A stretch of 64,000 bases of DNA, taken from the NCBI GenBank assembly GCA_964487555.1, contig CAZART010000011.1:1-64000 (forward strand). Direction: 5' to 3'. Of the stretch, positions 1-8,575 are shown one piece after another; position 1 is the stretch's first letter; each line of letters starts with the position of its first letter. Under the pieces are notes generated by a model. It was not told where the DNA came from and made no database searches. It was given only the letters and a program-made list of their open reading frames with translations. The stretch is from CAZART01 sp964487555. Its GTDB lineage: Bacteria; Bacteroidota; Rhodothermia; Rhodothermales; VXPQ01. The translations under genes and the position numbers were made by a program.

Positions 1-372
1 ATGCACTCCGATACCGGCGACTTCGGCGTCTACATGGGGACGGATGCGAACAAGATCGAGCGCGCAAAAAAACTCATCTTCCGCGAACTGGAGAAGATCG
101 TTGAGAAACCAGTAAGCCGCCGCACGTTGAGCCAGGCCAAAAGCCAGGTTAAGGGGTCCGTAATGCTCGGTTTGGAGAGTATGAGCAATCGCATGATGCG
201 AATCGGACGCCAGGAGCTGTATTTCGAACGCTATATCACGCTGGATGAAATCAATCGAGACGTTGACCGTGTGTCGGAGGCGGACGTCCAGCGAGTGGCC
301 ATGCAACTCTTCGTGCGCGACACCTTCTCAACCATCGTGCTGCTCCCAAAAAACGGTACGGACGGACCATGA
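1..372 (+). CDS. M16-family zinc peptidase, C-terminal fragment (5' cut by window edge)
   Basis: The frame is open from base 1 to a TGA at 370-372 and gives the last 123 residues of a longer protein. Phrases such as SDTGDFGVYMGTD and SMSNRMMRIGRQELYF are characteristic of the C-terminal, non-catalytic half of M16 (pitrilysin / processing-peptidase-like) proteins. The HxxEH zinc motif would lie in the N-terminal half, upstream of the window. The first ATG here is probably an internal methionine, because the fragment begins in the middle of the conserved domain. Family assignment rests on recognised phrases; substrate and cellular location cannot be told from this piece. Confidence 0.8.
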   Translation: MHSDTGDFGVYMGTDANKIERAKKLIFRELEKIVEKPVSRRTLSQAKSQVKGSVMLGLESMSNRMMRIGRQELYFERYITLDEINRDVDRVSEADVQRVAMQLFVRDTFSTIVLLPKNGTDGP

Positions 373-460
373 GCCGGCCGCCACGTCTCTGAAACCTGCT
401 TTTCGCGTGCCGGAAAGGCACTACAGGATGCACCGACACGCGATCGTGCAGCATACCGCT

Positions 461-483
461 GAATCCTCCTTCGGGATTTTTTG
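461..483 (+). terminator. Probable intrinsic terminator after the M16 peptidase gene
   Basis: AATCC (462-466) and GGATT (474-478) can pair around a 7-base loop and are followed by a run of T (477-482). It lies about 90 bp after the peptidase stop and 107 bp before the epimerase ATG. The stem is short (5 bp), so strength is uncertain. Confidence 0.5.
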
Positions 484-588
484 AGCGGCACATTTCCACC
501 TTTGGCCGAGACCGGTTATCATCCTGTGCCCCGAAGCGATAAATCCCGGGCGACATCCCAGAAGAACGAGACCACAGACTTCTTTCAG

Positions 589-1512
589 ATGAAAATCCTG
601 GTCACCGGCGGCGCCGGCTTTATTGGATCGCACGTCGCGGATGCACTCATCGAGATGCAGCACGACATTCACATCGTAGACGATCTGTCGGGTGGTAAAT
701 TCGAGAACGTCCCTCAGACGGCGACCTTCCATCAGCTCGACATCCGCAGTCAGGAGGCGGCCGATCTGCTGAAGAAAGAGGCCTTTGACGTGCTCGTTCA
801 CCACGCCGCGCAGATGGACGTACGGCGTTCTGTCGCAGATCCGCGCTTCGACGCGGACGTCAACATTCTCGGCTTTCTAAATGTGATGGAAGCCGGCCGG
901 CGAAGTGGGTTGCAAAAGGTCGTCTTTGCTTCTACGGGCGGTGCAATCTACGGCGAGCCGGATTACGCCCCGCAGGACGAGGCACATCCGCTACGGCCGT
1001 TGTCGCCGTACGGCATCACGAAGCTCTGCACCGAGCGGTATCTTTATTACTACGAACAGGAGTTCGGAATTCCTTCCGTGGTGCTTCGCTATGCGAACGT
1101 CTACGGTCCGCGCCAGAATCCGCACGGCGAGGCCGGCGTCGTCGCCATTTTTTGCGAACGGCTGTTGGATGGAAAACAGCCGGTGATCTACGGCGATGGT
1201 GCGCAGACGCGCGATTATGTGTACGTCGGAGACGTGGTGCGTGCGAATCTCCGCGCGCTTGAATATGCTGCATCCGGGACCTTTAACGTCGGCACCTCCA
1301 TTGAGACGAACGTCAACGAGCTTTTCCGCGCCATCCGCGACCGCATCGATGATTCCGTCGAAGAGGTCCACGAAAAAGGTCGGCCGGGTGAGCAGCGCCG
1401 CAGTGTGCTTGACTATGCCTATTCGGAGCGCGAGCTCGGCTGGCGACCCGAAATCAATCTGCAGGACGGACTCAGCCGAACCGTTGATTGGTTTCGTAGC
1501 CGCCTCGCCTAG
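589..1512 (+). CDS. NAD-dependent sugar-nucleotide epimerase/dehydratase (UDP-glucose 4-epimerase-like)
   Basis: An extended short-chain dehydrogenase of 307 residues. The N-terminus MKILVTGGAGFIGSHV holds the GxxGxxG NAD-binding loop (residues 7-13). The catalytic pair is YGITK (Tyr141, Lys145), preceded by FASTGGAIYGE (Ser/Thr115-116). VLRYANVYGPRQ and GDGAQTRDYVYVGDV are typical of the GalE/RmlB class that acts on UDP- or dTDP-sugars in the cytoplasm. The frame extends upstream to a TTG at 481, but homologues begin at the nucleotide-binding strand, so ATG 589 is chosen. scpA follows closely. The exact sugar substrate cannot be fixed from sequence alone. Confidence 0.88.
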   Translation: MKILVTGGAGFIGSHVADALIEMQHDIHIVDDLSGGKFENVPQTATFHQLDIRSQEAADLLKKEAFDVLVHHAAQMDVRRSVADPRFDADVNILGFLNVMEAGRRSGLQKVVFASTGGAIYGEPDYAPQDEAHPLRPLSPYGITKLCTERYLYYYEQEFGIPSVVLRYANVYGPRQNPHGEAGVVAIFCERLLDGKQPVIYGDGAQTRDYVYVGDVVRANLRALEYAASGTFNVGTSIETNVNELFRAIRDRIDDSVEEVHEKGRPGEQRRSVLDYAYSERELGWRPEINLQDGLSRTVDWFRSRLA

Positions 1513-1557
1513 TTGAGTCGTCGTTCGGACCCCTCCAACCTTTCAATCCGAATCCTT

Positions 1558-2292
1558 TTGTACCGCATCCACATCGAGGACTTCGAAGGTCCGCTCGATC
1601 TGCTCCTGTATTTCATCAGGCGCGATGAGCTCGACGTGTTCGACATCCCGATCGCGCAGATCGCGGACGAGTACCTCGCCTATGTCCGCGTGTTGGAACG
1701 GATAGATCTCGACAGCGTCGGCGACTTTCTCTACATGGCCGCGCTCCTCATCAATATCAAGGCGAGGATGCTTCTTCCGCAGCAGGACGTAGACGAGGAG
1801 GGAGAGCCGATCGATCCGCGTCGAGAGCTCGTCGAACGGCTTCTCGAATATATGCGCTACAAGGAGGCGTCGGGCCATCTCGAGGATCTATCCGAAAGCC
1901 GCTCGGAGCGCTTCACGCGCGGGCAGGCGTCGTCGGATCGAAAGCAGTGGGAGGCCCAGGCGGACGTGACGTACGACGCCACCGTATTCGACCTGATTTC
2001 AGCGCTCCGCCGTATTCTAACGGAAGCGCCCGATGAGCCGACGCACGACGTCGTGCGCGAAGAATACACCATAGAGGAGCAGCAGGCATTCATCCTGGAA
2101 ATCCTCGAGCGAGCCTCCAACGTGTCCTTCGCGAAGACAGTGAACGGTCGTTCCAAAGCATTCATCATCACGACGTTCCTCGGAATCCTCGAGTTAGCCC
2201 GCCAGCAGCGCGTACGCGTGTACGTGCCGGAAGACAATCCGGTCGACTTCTTCCTTGAAACCCGAGAGCCTGAATCCGCCGAAGTTTCTTAA
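1558..2292 (+). CDS. scpA: Segregation and condensation protein A
   Basis: ScpA is the kleisin that bridges the two heads of SMC and recruits ScpB, helping to compact and separate replicated chromosomes. The opening YRIHIEDFEGPLDLLLYFI is the family signature, followed by DIPIAQIADEYLAY and MAALLINIKARMLLP. The C-terminal winged helix (about residues 165-240) contains ITTFLGILELARQQ. No ATG precedes the conserved start. TTG 1558 places methionine directly before the signature; a TTG at 1513, touching the epimerase stop, would add 15 residues. The gene ends with tandem stops (TAA TAA TAG) and scpB follows 18 bp later, so the two are almost certainly cotranscribed. Confidence 0.93.
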   Translation: MYRIHIEDFEGPLDLLLYFIRRDELDVFDIPIAQIADEYLAYVRVLERIDLDSVGDFLYMAALLINIKARMLLPQQDVDEEGEPIDPRRELVERLLEYMRYKEASGHLEDLSESRSERFTRGQASSDRKQWEAQADVTYDATVFDLISALRRILTEAPDEPTHDVVREEYTIEEQQAFILEILERASNVSFAKTVNGRSKAFIITTFLGILELARQQRVRVYVPEDNPVDFFLETREPESAEVS

Positions 2293-2310
2293 TAATAGCA
2301 CCATCCCAAA

Positions 2311-3072
2311 GTGGTTTCTATACACGAGTTACTCGAACGAGGCATGCAGCGTGTGGCAGAAGCGCTGATATTTGCTGCCGATACGCCGGTACAGGCGAAG
2401 GAAATCGCGGACGTGTATGCTGAGGTTACCGGGGAGGATCGCCCGAGCGAGAGCCAGATTCGAGAAGCCGTAGATCGTCTGAACAAGATGTACGAAGAGT
2501 CGGATCGGACCTTCCGAATCGAGATGTGGGCGGAAGGATTCCGGATGGCGACCGTGGCATCCGTCGCACCGTTCCTCAAGTCGTACTTCACGCGCGAACA
2601 GGAACAGCGTCTCTCTCGATCCCTGATGGAGACCCTCTCCATCGTGGCCTACAAGCAGCCCGTCACGAAGCCAGAGGTCGATTTCGTTCGGGGCGTCGAT
2701 TCCGGCTACGCCGTGAACCGGTTGCTTGAGAAAGGAATGATCGACGTCGTGGGTCGAAGCGATTCGCTGGGAAGGCCGCTTCTCTACGGAACGACGCACT
2801 TCTTTCTGGAACAATTCGGGCTCAAAGATCTGGATGACTTACCGGGTCTCCGAGAAATTGAAGAGATTCTCGACGATCCGGCGTTCAACAAGGAACGAGC
2901 ACAGCTTCTGGAGCTCGAGCGCGAGGACGAGAATAAAACCGTTGCGAGCGAAGGCGTGCGTGGCGACGAGGGGGAGAAGAGCGACGAGGCGACCGCTGCG
3001 ATGGGGTCCTCCGACTCCGCTACCGATAACGGAACCGATGAGGCATCCGGCCCGAAGGTGGAAAGGGAATGA
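2311..3072 (+). CDS. scpB: Segregation and condensation protein B
   Basis: ScpB dimers bind the ScpA kleisin and regulate the SMC ATPase cycle. Two winged-helix domains are visible: residues about 10-95 (VAEALIFAADTPVQAKEIA) and 100-180 (LSIVAYKQPVTKPEVDFVRG, then GRPLLYGTTHFFLEQFGL). After about residue 190 comes an acidic, low-complexity tail of about 60 residues (EREDEN, EGEKSDEATA) that typical ScpB proteins lack or have only in part. The start is GTG 2311. Its stop overlaps the ATG of the next small gene (ATGA at 3069-3072), which suggests translational coupling. Confidence 0.93.
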   Translation: MVSIHELLERGMQRVAEALIFAADTPVQAKEIADVYAEVTGEDRPSESQIREAVDRLNKMYEESDRTFRIEMWAEGFRMATVASVAPFLKSYFTREQEQRLSRSLMETLSIVAYKQPVTKPEVDFVRGVDSGYAVNRLLEKGMIDVVGRSDSLGRPLLYGTTHFFLEQFGLKDLDDLPGLREIEEILDDPAFNKERAQLLELEREDENKTVASEGVRGDEGEKSDEATAAMGSSDSATDNGTDEASGPKVERE

Positions 3073-3278
3073 CGACCGGTTTAAGGATACTGTATGTGGG
3101 CGCCGCCGTACTCGCCGTGGTCGCCCTTCTACTCGGCAGCTACGACTATTTCGTCACCGCGGGTGAGAGCCGCAGCTTGCTCTCCGACGTGCTCGTGCCC
3201 CTCGGCGCCTTCATCGTCATCGTTTTTCTTTACCGCCGGCGAATGGCAGATCTAGAGGGTGGGTCGCCCTTGCGTTAA
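3069..3278 (+). CDS. Small two-helix membrane protein, unknown function
   Basis: A 69-residue protein whose ATG overlaps the scpB stop by four bases. Two hydrophobic segments (about residues 5-24, LRILYVGAAVLAVVALLLG, and 39-55, VLVPLGAFIVIVFLY) suggest a hairpin in the inner membrane with a short basic C-terminal tail (YRRRM). I do not recognise a family. The coupling to scpB supports real translation, and no function is implied by context beyond membership of the scpAB operon. Confidence 0.6.
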   Translation: MTTGLRILYVGAAVLAVVALLLGSYDYFVTAGESRSLLSDVLVPLGAFIVIVFLYRRRMADLEGGSPLR

Positions 3279-3339
3279 ATTTGGTGCCTCGCAGAACACA
3301 CGGCTCACCTCGCACGTTCATCCCCACAACTTTTCGGGC

Positions 3340-3533
3340 TTGGATTCCACCGCTTGGGGCTTGATCCCACCGCTTGGGGNNNNNNNNNNNNNNNNNNNNN
3401 NNNNNNNNNNNNNNNNNNNNNNNNNNNNNNNNNNNNNNNNNNNNNNNNNNNNNNNNNNNNNNNNNNNNNNNNNNNNNNNTTGATCCCACCGCTTGGGGTT
3501 TGATCCCACCGCTTGGGGTTTGATCCCACCGCA
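3340..3533. repeat. Tandem repeat, 20 bp unit, interrupted by sequence gap
   Basis: The unit is TTTGATCCCACCGCTTGGGG or a close variant. Copies are visible at 3340-3359 (two substitutions), 3360-3379, 3480-3498, 3499-3518, and a partial copy from 3519 whose end diverges at 3533. The 100 N lie inside the array, so the true copy number is unknown. A 20 bp period does not keep a reading frame, which argues against a protein repeat. Confidence 0.93.
3380..3479. other. Assembly gap (100 N)
   Basis: Exactly 100 undetermined bases inside the 20 bp tandem array. Fixed-size runs of 100 N conventionally mark gaps of unknown length, and a short-read assembly would be expected to break at such a repeat. 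Confidence 0.97.
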
Positions 3534-3578
3534 GCATGGATGCTGCCCGGTGAATCGCTCTCGCCATTTACGGATAGT

Positions 3579-4424
3579 ATGCCGAAACAGAAGCCAAATT
3601 CGGGCTCACGTTCATCCGTTCGAAAGGGCGGGAGGGGAGACGTGCGTACGAAGGCAAGCGGAAGCCAGGACGCTTCGGGAGAGAAGGCTCCGAACGTCGC
3701 GTCCATTCGCCTCAACAAGTATATCGCGCGGGCCGGGGTATGTTCGCGGCGAAAGGCCGACGATCTGATCGGAAAAGGCCAGGTCAAGGTCAACGGTGCC
3801 GTCGTGACCGAACTGGGCACCCGCATTAGGGAATCCGATGACGTAGAAGTCAACGGCCGCTCGATATCGCCAAGGCGGCATATGTATATCCTCATCAACA
3901 AGCCGAAGAATACGATCACGACGACCGACGACCCTCACGATCGAGACACGGTGATGGAACTGATCGCCGTGCCTGAGGAGGAGAAGTGCGGGCTATTTCC
4001 CGTGGGACGACTGGATCGCGACACGACGGGTGTGCTGCTCGTTACGAACGACGGTGACCTCGCGCACCGGCTCATGCATCCGAGCTATGAGATTGCCAAG
4101 TACTACCGCGTGCGCACGAGAAATCCGGTGAAACCGCACGAGTTGGATCAGATTCGAAAAGGCGTGAAACTCGAGGATGGAGAGGTGAGCGCTGATCAGA
4201 TAGCCTACGTGGCTCCTCCCGATCACCATCAAGTCGGCATAAGCATACACGAAGGTCGGAATCGCCAGATCCGCCGCATGTTCGAGGCGCTGGGGCATGA
4301 AGTTGCCTCCCTCGAGCGAGTAAACTATGCGGGTCTTACGACGGAGGGCGTGCGGCCCGGCAAATGGCGCCGCCTACGGGAGCACGAGATTCGTCACCTG
4401 CACCGTCAGGTAAAATTGAGTTAA
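3579..4424 (+). CDS. rluB: 23S rRNA pseudouridine synthase, RsuA/RluB family
   Basis: A 281-residue protein that isomerises a uridine in rRNA, most likely in the 23S peptidyl-transferase region by analogy with RluB. After a 40-residue basic, disordered N-terminus comes an S4 RNA-binding domain (about 43-90, RLNKYIARAGVCSRRKAD), then the synthase domain with GRLDRDTTGVLL, where Asp146 is the expected catalytic aspartate, and EGRNRQIRRMF near the end. ATG 3579 is the first methionine after the repeat array; an upstream frame runs into the repeats and is rejected. RluB versus RsuA/RluE cannot be separated with certainty; proximity to scpAB favours RluB. Confidence 0.88.
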   Translation: MPKQKPNSGSRSSVRKGGRGDVRTKASGSQDASGEKAPNVASIRLNKYIARAGVCSRRKADDLIGKGQVKVNGAVVTELGTRIRESDDVEVNGRSISPRRHMYILINKPKNTITTTDDPHDRDTVMELIAVPEEEKCGLFPVGRLDRDTTGVLLVTNDGDLAHRLMHPSYEIAKYYRVRTRNPVKPHELDQIRKGVKLEDGEVSADQIAYVAPPDHHQVGISIHEGRNRQIRRMFEALGHEVASLERVNYAGLTTEGVRPGKWRRLREHEIRHLHRQVKLS

Positions 4425-4431
4425 TCCCGCT

Positions 4432-5919
4432 ATGATCACCGAAAGCAAGGTTCTGGAACGCCTTCGAACAGAGGGTTTGACGTACGACGATGTCCTGCTT
4501 GTGCCGCAGCGCTCAAGCGTTATGCCGCGTGATGTTTCCACGAGGGCGCGTCTTACGCAGCGCATCGAACTCAATATCCCCCTACTCTCCGCCGCGATGG
4601 ATACCGTCACGGAGGCTGAGATGGCGATTGCTATGGCCCGCGAGGGCGGCGTAGGTGTGCTTCATAAAAACATGTCCATCGCACAGCAGGCCGCTGAGGC
4701 ACGTCGCGTGAAACGCTCCGAAAGTGGGATGATCCTCGATCCTATTACGCTGCATCCGGAGGATACCGTTGCTGATGCGCGCTCGATGATGGGTCGGTTC
4801 CATATTGGCGGGATTCCCGTCGTGGACGCGAAGCACCGCCTGGCAGGTATCGTAACGAATCGAGACCTTCGATTTCAGCGAGACGGCGCCGTCGAACTTC
4901 GCTCCATGATGACGAAGGGGAATCTGATTACGGCTCCACTGGGCACTACGCTCGAACAGGCCGAGCAGATTCTTCAGGAGCACAAGATCGAGAAACTCCC
5001 TGTCGTGGATGAAGACGGGTATTTGAAGGGTCTGATTACATTTAAGGACCTGGAAAAAAAGCGCAAACACCCCCATGCATGCAAAGACGCGCACGGGCGG
5101 CTCCGCGTAGGGGCGGCTGTGGGCGTCACGGCGGATGTACTCGACCGCGTGGCGGCGCTGCTCGAGGCCGGTGTCGACTTCGTCGTCGTCGATACGGCTC
5201 ATGGTCACTCGGAGGGCGTTCTCAAAACGGTCGAGCGAGTGAAGAACTTTACCGAAGAGATCGACGTCGTCGCCGGTAACGTCGCCACGGCGGAAGCGGT
5301 GGAGGACCTCATAGCCGCCGGGGCCGACGCCGTAAAGGTCGGCATCGGCCCGGGTTCTATCTGTACAACCCGCGTGGTAGCGGGCGTGGGCGTGCCCCAG
5401 CTGACTGCTATCATGGAATGCGCCGAGGCGGCAAGGGCGCGAGGCGTGCCGATGATCGCGGATGGAGGCATAAAGCAGACCGGCGACATTCCAAAGGCCA
5501 TCGCGGCCGGAGCCGACAGCGTCATGATTGGCGGGCTCTTCGCTCGTGTCGAAGAGAGCCCGGGCGAAACCATCCTCTATGAAGGCCGGAAGTATAAGAG
5601 CTACCGCGGAATGGGATCCGTAGGTGCCATGGAGTCCGGATCAAAGGATCGCTATTTCCAGGACGCGGAGGACGACATCAAGAAGCTCGTGCCTGAAGGG
5701 ATTGAAGGGCGAGTGCCCTACGGAGGTCATTTGAGCGAGGTGGTCTTTCAGATGATGGGTGGTCTCCGCGCAGCAATGGGTTACTGCGGTGCGGCTACGC
5801 TGGATGAGATGTACGAGAAGGCGCAGTTCATTCGTGTATCGGGCGCCGGCCAGCGGGAGAGCCATCCGCACGACATCTTCATCACGAAAGAGTCGCCGAA
5901 CTACAGCTCGCGATCGTAG
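4432..5919 (+). CDS. guaB: Inosine-5'-monophosphate dehydrogenase
   Basis: Oxidises IMP to XMP with NAD, the first committed step of guanine nucleotide synthesis in the cytoplasm. At 495 residues it has the full family length. A TIM-barrel core is interrupted by two CBS domains (about 100-210; FHIGGIPVVD and KIEKLPVVDEDGYLKG). The catalytic loop GPGSICTTR places the nucleophile at Cys311. SYRGMGSVGAM and the mobile flap near KDRYFQ follow. The ATG lies 7 bp after the rluB stop, so the genes may be cotranscribed. A terminator-like hairpin follows the stop. Confidence 0.97.
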   Translation: MITESKVLERLRTEGLTYDDVLLVPQRSSVMPRDVSTRARLTQRIELNIPLLSAAMDTVTEAEMAIAMAREGGVGVLHKNMSIAQQAAEARRVKRSESGMILDPITLHPEDTVADARSMMGRFHIGGIPVVDAKHRLAGIVTNRDLRFQRDGAVELRSMMTKGNLITAPLGTTLEQAEQILQEHKIEKLPVVDEDGYLKGLITFKDLEKKRKHPHACKDAHGRLRVGAAVGVTADVLDRVAALLEAGVDFVVVDTAHGHSEGVLKTVERVKNFTEEIDVVAGNVATAEAVEDLIAAGADAVKVGIGPGSICTTRVVAGVGVPQLTAIMECAEAARARGVPMIADGGIKQTGDIPKAIAAGADSVMIGGLFARVEESPGETILYEGRKYKSYRGMGSVGAMESGSKDRYFQDAEDDIKKLVPEGIEGRVPYGGHLSEVVFQMMGGLRAAMGYCGAATLDEMYEKAQFIRVSGAGQRESHPHDIFITKESPNYSSRS

Positions 5920-5931
5920 GAAGTCGATGTG

Positions 5932-5959
5932 CCGGTCCGCATCCTAATGGCCGGTTTTT
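5932..5959 (+). terminator. Probable intrinsic terminator after guaB
   Basis: CCGGTC (5932-5937) can pair with GGCCGG (5949-5954), including one G-U pair, around an 11-base loop. Five T follow directly (5955-5959). It lies 13 bp after the guaB stop, a typical position for a rho-independent terminator. Confidence 0.6.
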
Positions 5960-6002
5960 CGTAGACGGGGATTTGCGCTCTCACTGACACGGCGTATCCG
6001 CC

Positions 6003-6362
6003 ATGAATCTCACGAGACGAATCGATCTGATCGGCTACCTCCACATCGCGTACGGAAGCGTGCTGCTCGTAGTGGCTGTGTTCATGCTCCTCGCCGCTAC
6101 GGTCGGCGTGTTTCTTTTCCCGGCCATTGCCTCGTGGGCTCTAGGCGCAGGAGCGAGTCTGACGGCCGCACTGCTGTTGGCGGCCCTCGGTCTTCCGTCC
6201 ATTTTCGCCGGGATTGGTCTGATACGACGTTTTTCGTGGGCGCGGATGCTCATCATCGTCGTCAGCGTCGTCGATCTTTTCAGCGTTCCCATCGGAACCG
6301 CCCTGGGCGTCTTTTCACTGTGGATCCTGCTCAAGAATCAGGCGATGCGTGAATTCGCCTGA
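6003..6362 (+). CDS. Small polytopic membrane protein, unknown function
   Basis: A 119-residue, strongly hydrophobic protein starting at ATG 6003. Four segments look membrane-spanning: about 9-38, 42-60, 62-75 and 80-110. It ends in a short charged tail (KNQAMREFA). No enzymatic motif is visible and I do not recognise a named family. It lies alone between the guaB terminator and a GNAT gene, on the same strand. Confidence 0.65.
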   Translation: MNLTRRIDLIGYLHIAYGSVLLVVAVFMLLAATVGVFLFPAIASWALGAGASLTAALLLAALGLPSIFAGIGLIRRFSWARMLIIVVSVVDLFSVPIGTALGVFSLWILLKNQAMREFA

Positions 6363-6531
6363 TGCGGGCGTGATCCGAGGGGTCACAGCCGAGCGCGTGG
6401 ATATCTGGCCGCCGCATTGGCTATTCCGGCAAGATGGCGCGACGAGTCGTTGATACCGTTCCTAATACCATCTGGCCGCACTTTTTCCACGTGAGCGATT
6501 ATCTTCGATTCGATAAATCGATAGGAGCGAG

Positions 6532-7407
6532 TTGGCCGATCCAGTGATTTCAGGGGCGTTCAAGGTGATCGTTTATCCCGATGCCGCGCGATTTTTGGAT
6601 AGGGCGGAGCGCTGGTTGGTGGAGAGGGAGGCTCAATACAACCTCCTGTTGGGCATTGCGCGGCGCCTCACCGAATCTACGGCGGGCTTCAATCCTCCTT
6701 TTTTCTTCGCGACAGTGGAAGAGCACGGGAATATTGAGGGGTGCGTGTTCAGGACTCCACCGCACAAACTGGGAATGACGGCGATGCCGTGGGACGCGGT
6801 ACCGCTCGTCGTCCAGGCAGTCGCCGAATGTTATGAACATCTTCCGGCCGTGCTCGGACCCGAGCCGGTGGTGGGGGCGTTTGCCCGGCAATGGTCCAGG
6901 GTCCGTTCCGTACACTGGATACCGGGTATGAAGCAGCGTATCTACCGGCTCGATCACCTCGAGCCGCTACGCCGTCCCGCGACCGGGCACATGCGATCGG
7001 CCACGCCGGCCGACGTTCCGACGGTGACACACTGGATCGAGCGGTTTGCAGAGGAGACGGGCGTGGCAACACGTCGGGGAGAGGAAATGGCGGAGCTCCT
7101 CATCGGTGATGACGCGCTCGTGCTCTGGGACGACGGCGGATCCCGGTCGATGGCGGGCACTCAGGGCTTCACGGAGCGCGGCGTGCGTATCAGCTATGTC
7201 TATACGCCTGAGGCCCACCGAGGCCGTGGCTATGCGACCGCTATCGTGCATGCGTTAAGCGGGCAAATGCTGGAAGAAGGACGAGATTTCTGCGTGCTTT
7301 ACACCGACCTATCGAACCCGGTGTCCAATGGCATCTACGTGCGAATCGGTTACGAAGCTATTGAGGATGTACGGGACTACAATTTTGTGGCCGGCGGTAT
7401 ACCCTGA
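6532..7407 (+). CDS. GNAT-family N-acetyltransferase
   Basis: A 291-residue protein whose C-terminal half (about 150-285) is a GNAT domain: YTPEAHRGRGYATAIVHAL carries the acetyl-CoA pyrophosphate-binding R/Q-x-x-G-x-G/A loop, followed by CVLYTDLSNPVSNGIYVRIGY, the usual last strands. The N-terminal half (RFLDRAERWLVEREAQYNLLLGI) is a degenerate second acetyltransferase-like region, common in two-domain GNATs. The start is TTG 6532, supported by AGGAG at 6523-6527. Substrate is unknown. Confidence 0.82.
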   Translation: MADPVISGAFKVIVYPDAARFLDRAERWLVEREAQYNLLLGIARRLTESTAGFNPPFFFATVEEHGNIEGCVFRTPPHKLGMTAMPWDAVPLVVQAVAECYEHLPAVLGPEPVVGAFARQWSRVRSVHWIPGMKQRIYRLDHLEPLRRPATGHMRSATPADVPTVTHWIERFAEETGVATRRGEEMAELLIGDDALVLWDDGGSRSMAGTQGFTERGVRISYVYTPEAHRGRGYATAIVHALSGQMLEEGRDFCVLYTDLSNPVSNGIYVRIGYEAIEDVRDYNFVAGGIP

Positions 7408-7474
7408 TTTTTGATCTTGAGCCGTCCTTGCCGCGGGCCCCACCTAACCATTGCGCTCGTTCCTTTATTCCGCA

Positions 7475-8575
7475 ATGGATATCTCAAGCGCTATCGATCG
7501 AAGCCCCATGCCATCACGCATCGATCGGGCCCGCAAGCGCCTCTCGGAGCTTGAAGCGGATGCCCTTTTCTTGACGTTTTTACCGGACATACGGTGGGTT
7601 TGCGGCTTCACGGGGTCGAACGGCGTGCTGCTCATTCGTTCGGATGATGCAGTGTTTCTGACGGACGGACGCTATCGGACGCAGTCGGCACGCGAGGTAA
7701 GCGGTGCGCGGGTAGTGATCGGCGGATACGATCTTCCAGGCTACGCCGCTGAAAACGAATTGCTTGCCGGATGCACCTCGGCTGTATACCAGTCTGATCA
7801 CCTGGCAGTCGCCGCGCTGGAAAAACTCCGCGAGCTGTTCGCCGGCGTGAACTGGAAGGGCGCCGAGGGGGTGTTCGTAAAAGAGGTTGCCTCCAAAGAA
7901 GATGCAGAGATCGATCGCATCGCGGCCGCGCAGCGGTTGACGGCGCATGTCTTCGATGAAATGCTCGACTGGGTCGAGGAAGGAATGACGGAAAGGCAAG
8001 TAGCCGCCGAGATTGTGTACCGTCATCTCAGAAGCGGGGCGGAGCGCATGTCGTTCGACCCCATTGTCGCCTCAGGTCCGAATTCCGCCCTTCCGCACGC
8101 ACTTCCAACGAATCGTCGGCTTCGGACAGGCGAAGTTGTACTACTCGATTTCGGATGCTTCCTCAACGGCTACGCATCGGACATGACGCGCACGATTGCA
8201 ATTGGGGAACCCGGCGCGGAGATTCGATCATTGTATGACCTCGTGCGGATGGCCCAGGAACAGGCCATCGTGGCCGCTCGGTCCGGTATCAAATCTGTGG
8301 ATCTTGACGGCGTGGCACGCGGCATTATCAAGGAGGCGGGATACGGTGAATTTTTCTCACACAGTCTCGGTCACGGAGTCGGCCTTCAAATCCACGAGTG
8401 GCCGCGGGTCTCGTACGCGGTCGACTATGCACTGCCCTCGAATTGTGCCGTTACGATCGAGCCGGGCATATATCTGCCCGATCGATTCGGAATACGCATC
8501 GAAGACGTCGTGGTGCTCCGCGAGGGCAGATGCGAGAACCTGACGCGTGCTCGAAAAGATCTTATCGTTTTATAG
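7475..8575 (+). CDS. Xaa-Pro aminopeptidase (M24B metallopeptidase)
   Basis: A cytoplasmic peptidase that removes an N-terminal residue preceding proline. The N-terminal creatinase-like domain (about 12-130) contains WVCGFTGSNGVLL. The C-terminal pita-bread domain shows the five metal ligands: two aspartates in DFGCFLNGYASDMTRT, histidine in HSLGHGVGLQIHE, and glutamates in TIEPGIYLP and GIRIEDVVVL. ATG 7475 is used; ATG 7508 (MPSRIDRAR) is equally close to where homologues begin, and the TTG at 7451 is less likely. A second, distinct M24B gene lies at 49009-50130. Confidence 0.9.
   Translation: MDISSAIDRSPMPSRIDRARKRLSELEADALFLTFLPDIRWVCGFTGSNGVLLIRSDDAVFLTDGRYRTQSAREVSGARVVIGGYDLPGYAAENELLAGCTSAVYQSDHLAVAALEKLRELFAGVNWKGAEGVFVKEVASKEDAEIDRIAAAQRLTAHVFDEMLDWVEEGMTERQVAAEIVYRHLRSGAERMSFDPIVASGPNSALPHALPTNRRLRTGEVVLLDFGCFLNGYASDMTRTIAIGEPGAEIRSLYDLVRMAQEQAIVAARSGIKSVDLDGVARGIIKEAGYGEFFSHSLGHGVGLQIHEWPRVSYAVDYALPSNCAVTIEPGIYLPDRFGIRIEDVVVLREGRCENLTRARKDLIVL

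Larger units (their letters stand above)
3279..3578. other. Intergenic region holding a minisatellite and an assembly gap
   Basis: This 300 bp stretch separates the scpAB operon from rluB, genes that are often adjacent in bacteria. It contains a 20 bp tandem repeat interrupted by 100 N, and no convincing coding frame. Reading frames that cross it depend on the unknown bases and were not accepted. Confidence 0.85.

Noticed and set aside
3340..3533. CRISPR array
   Set aside because: Repeats are directly adjacent without spacers, and no cas genes are nearby.
3217..3567. Open frames crossing the 100 N run on either strand (for example 3305-3919 minus)
   Set aside because: They depend on undetermined bases and on a non-coding repeat; the residues visible are just the repeat read in different frames.
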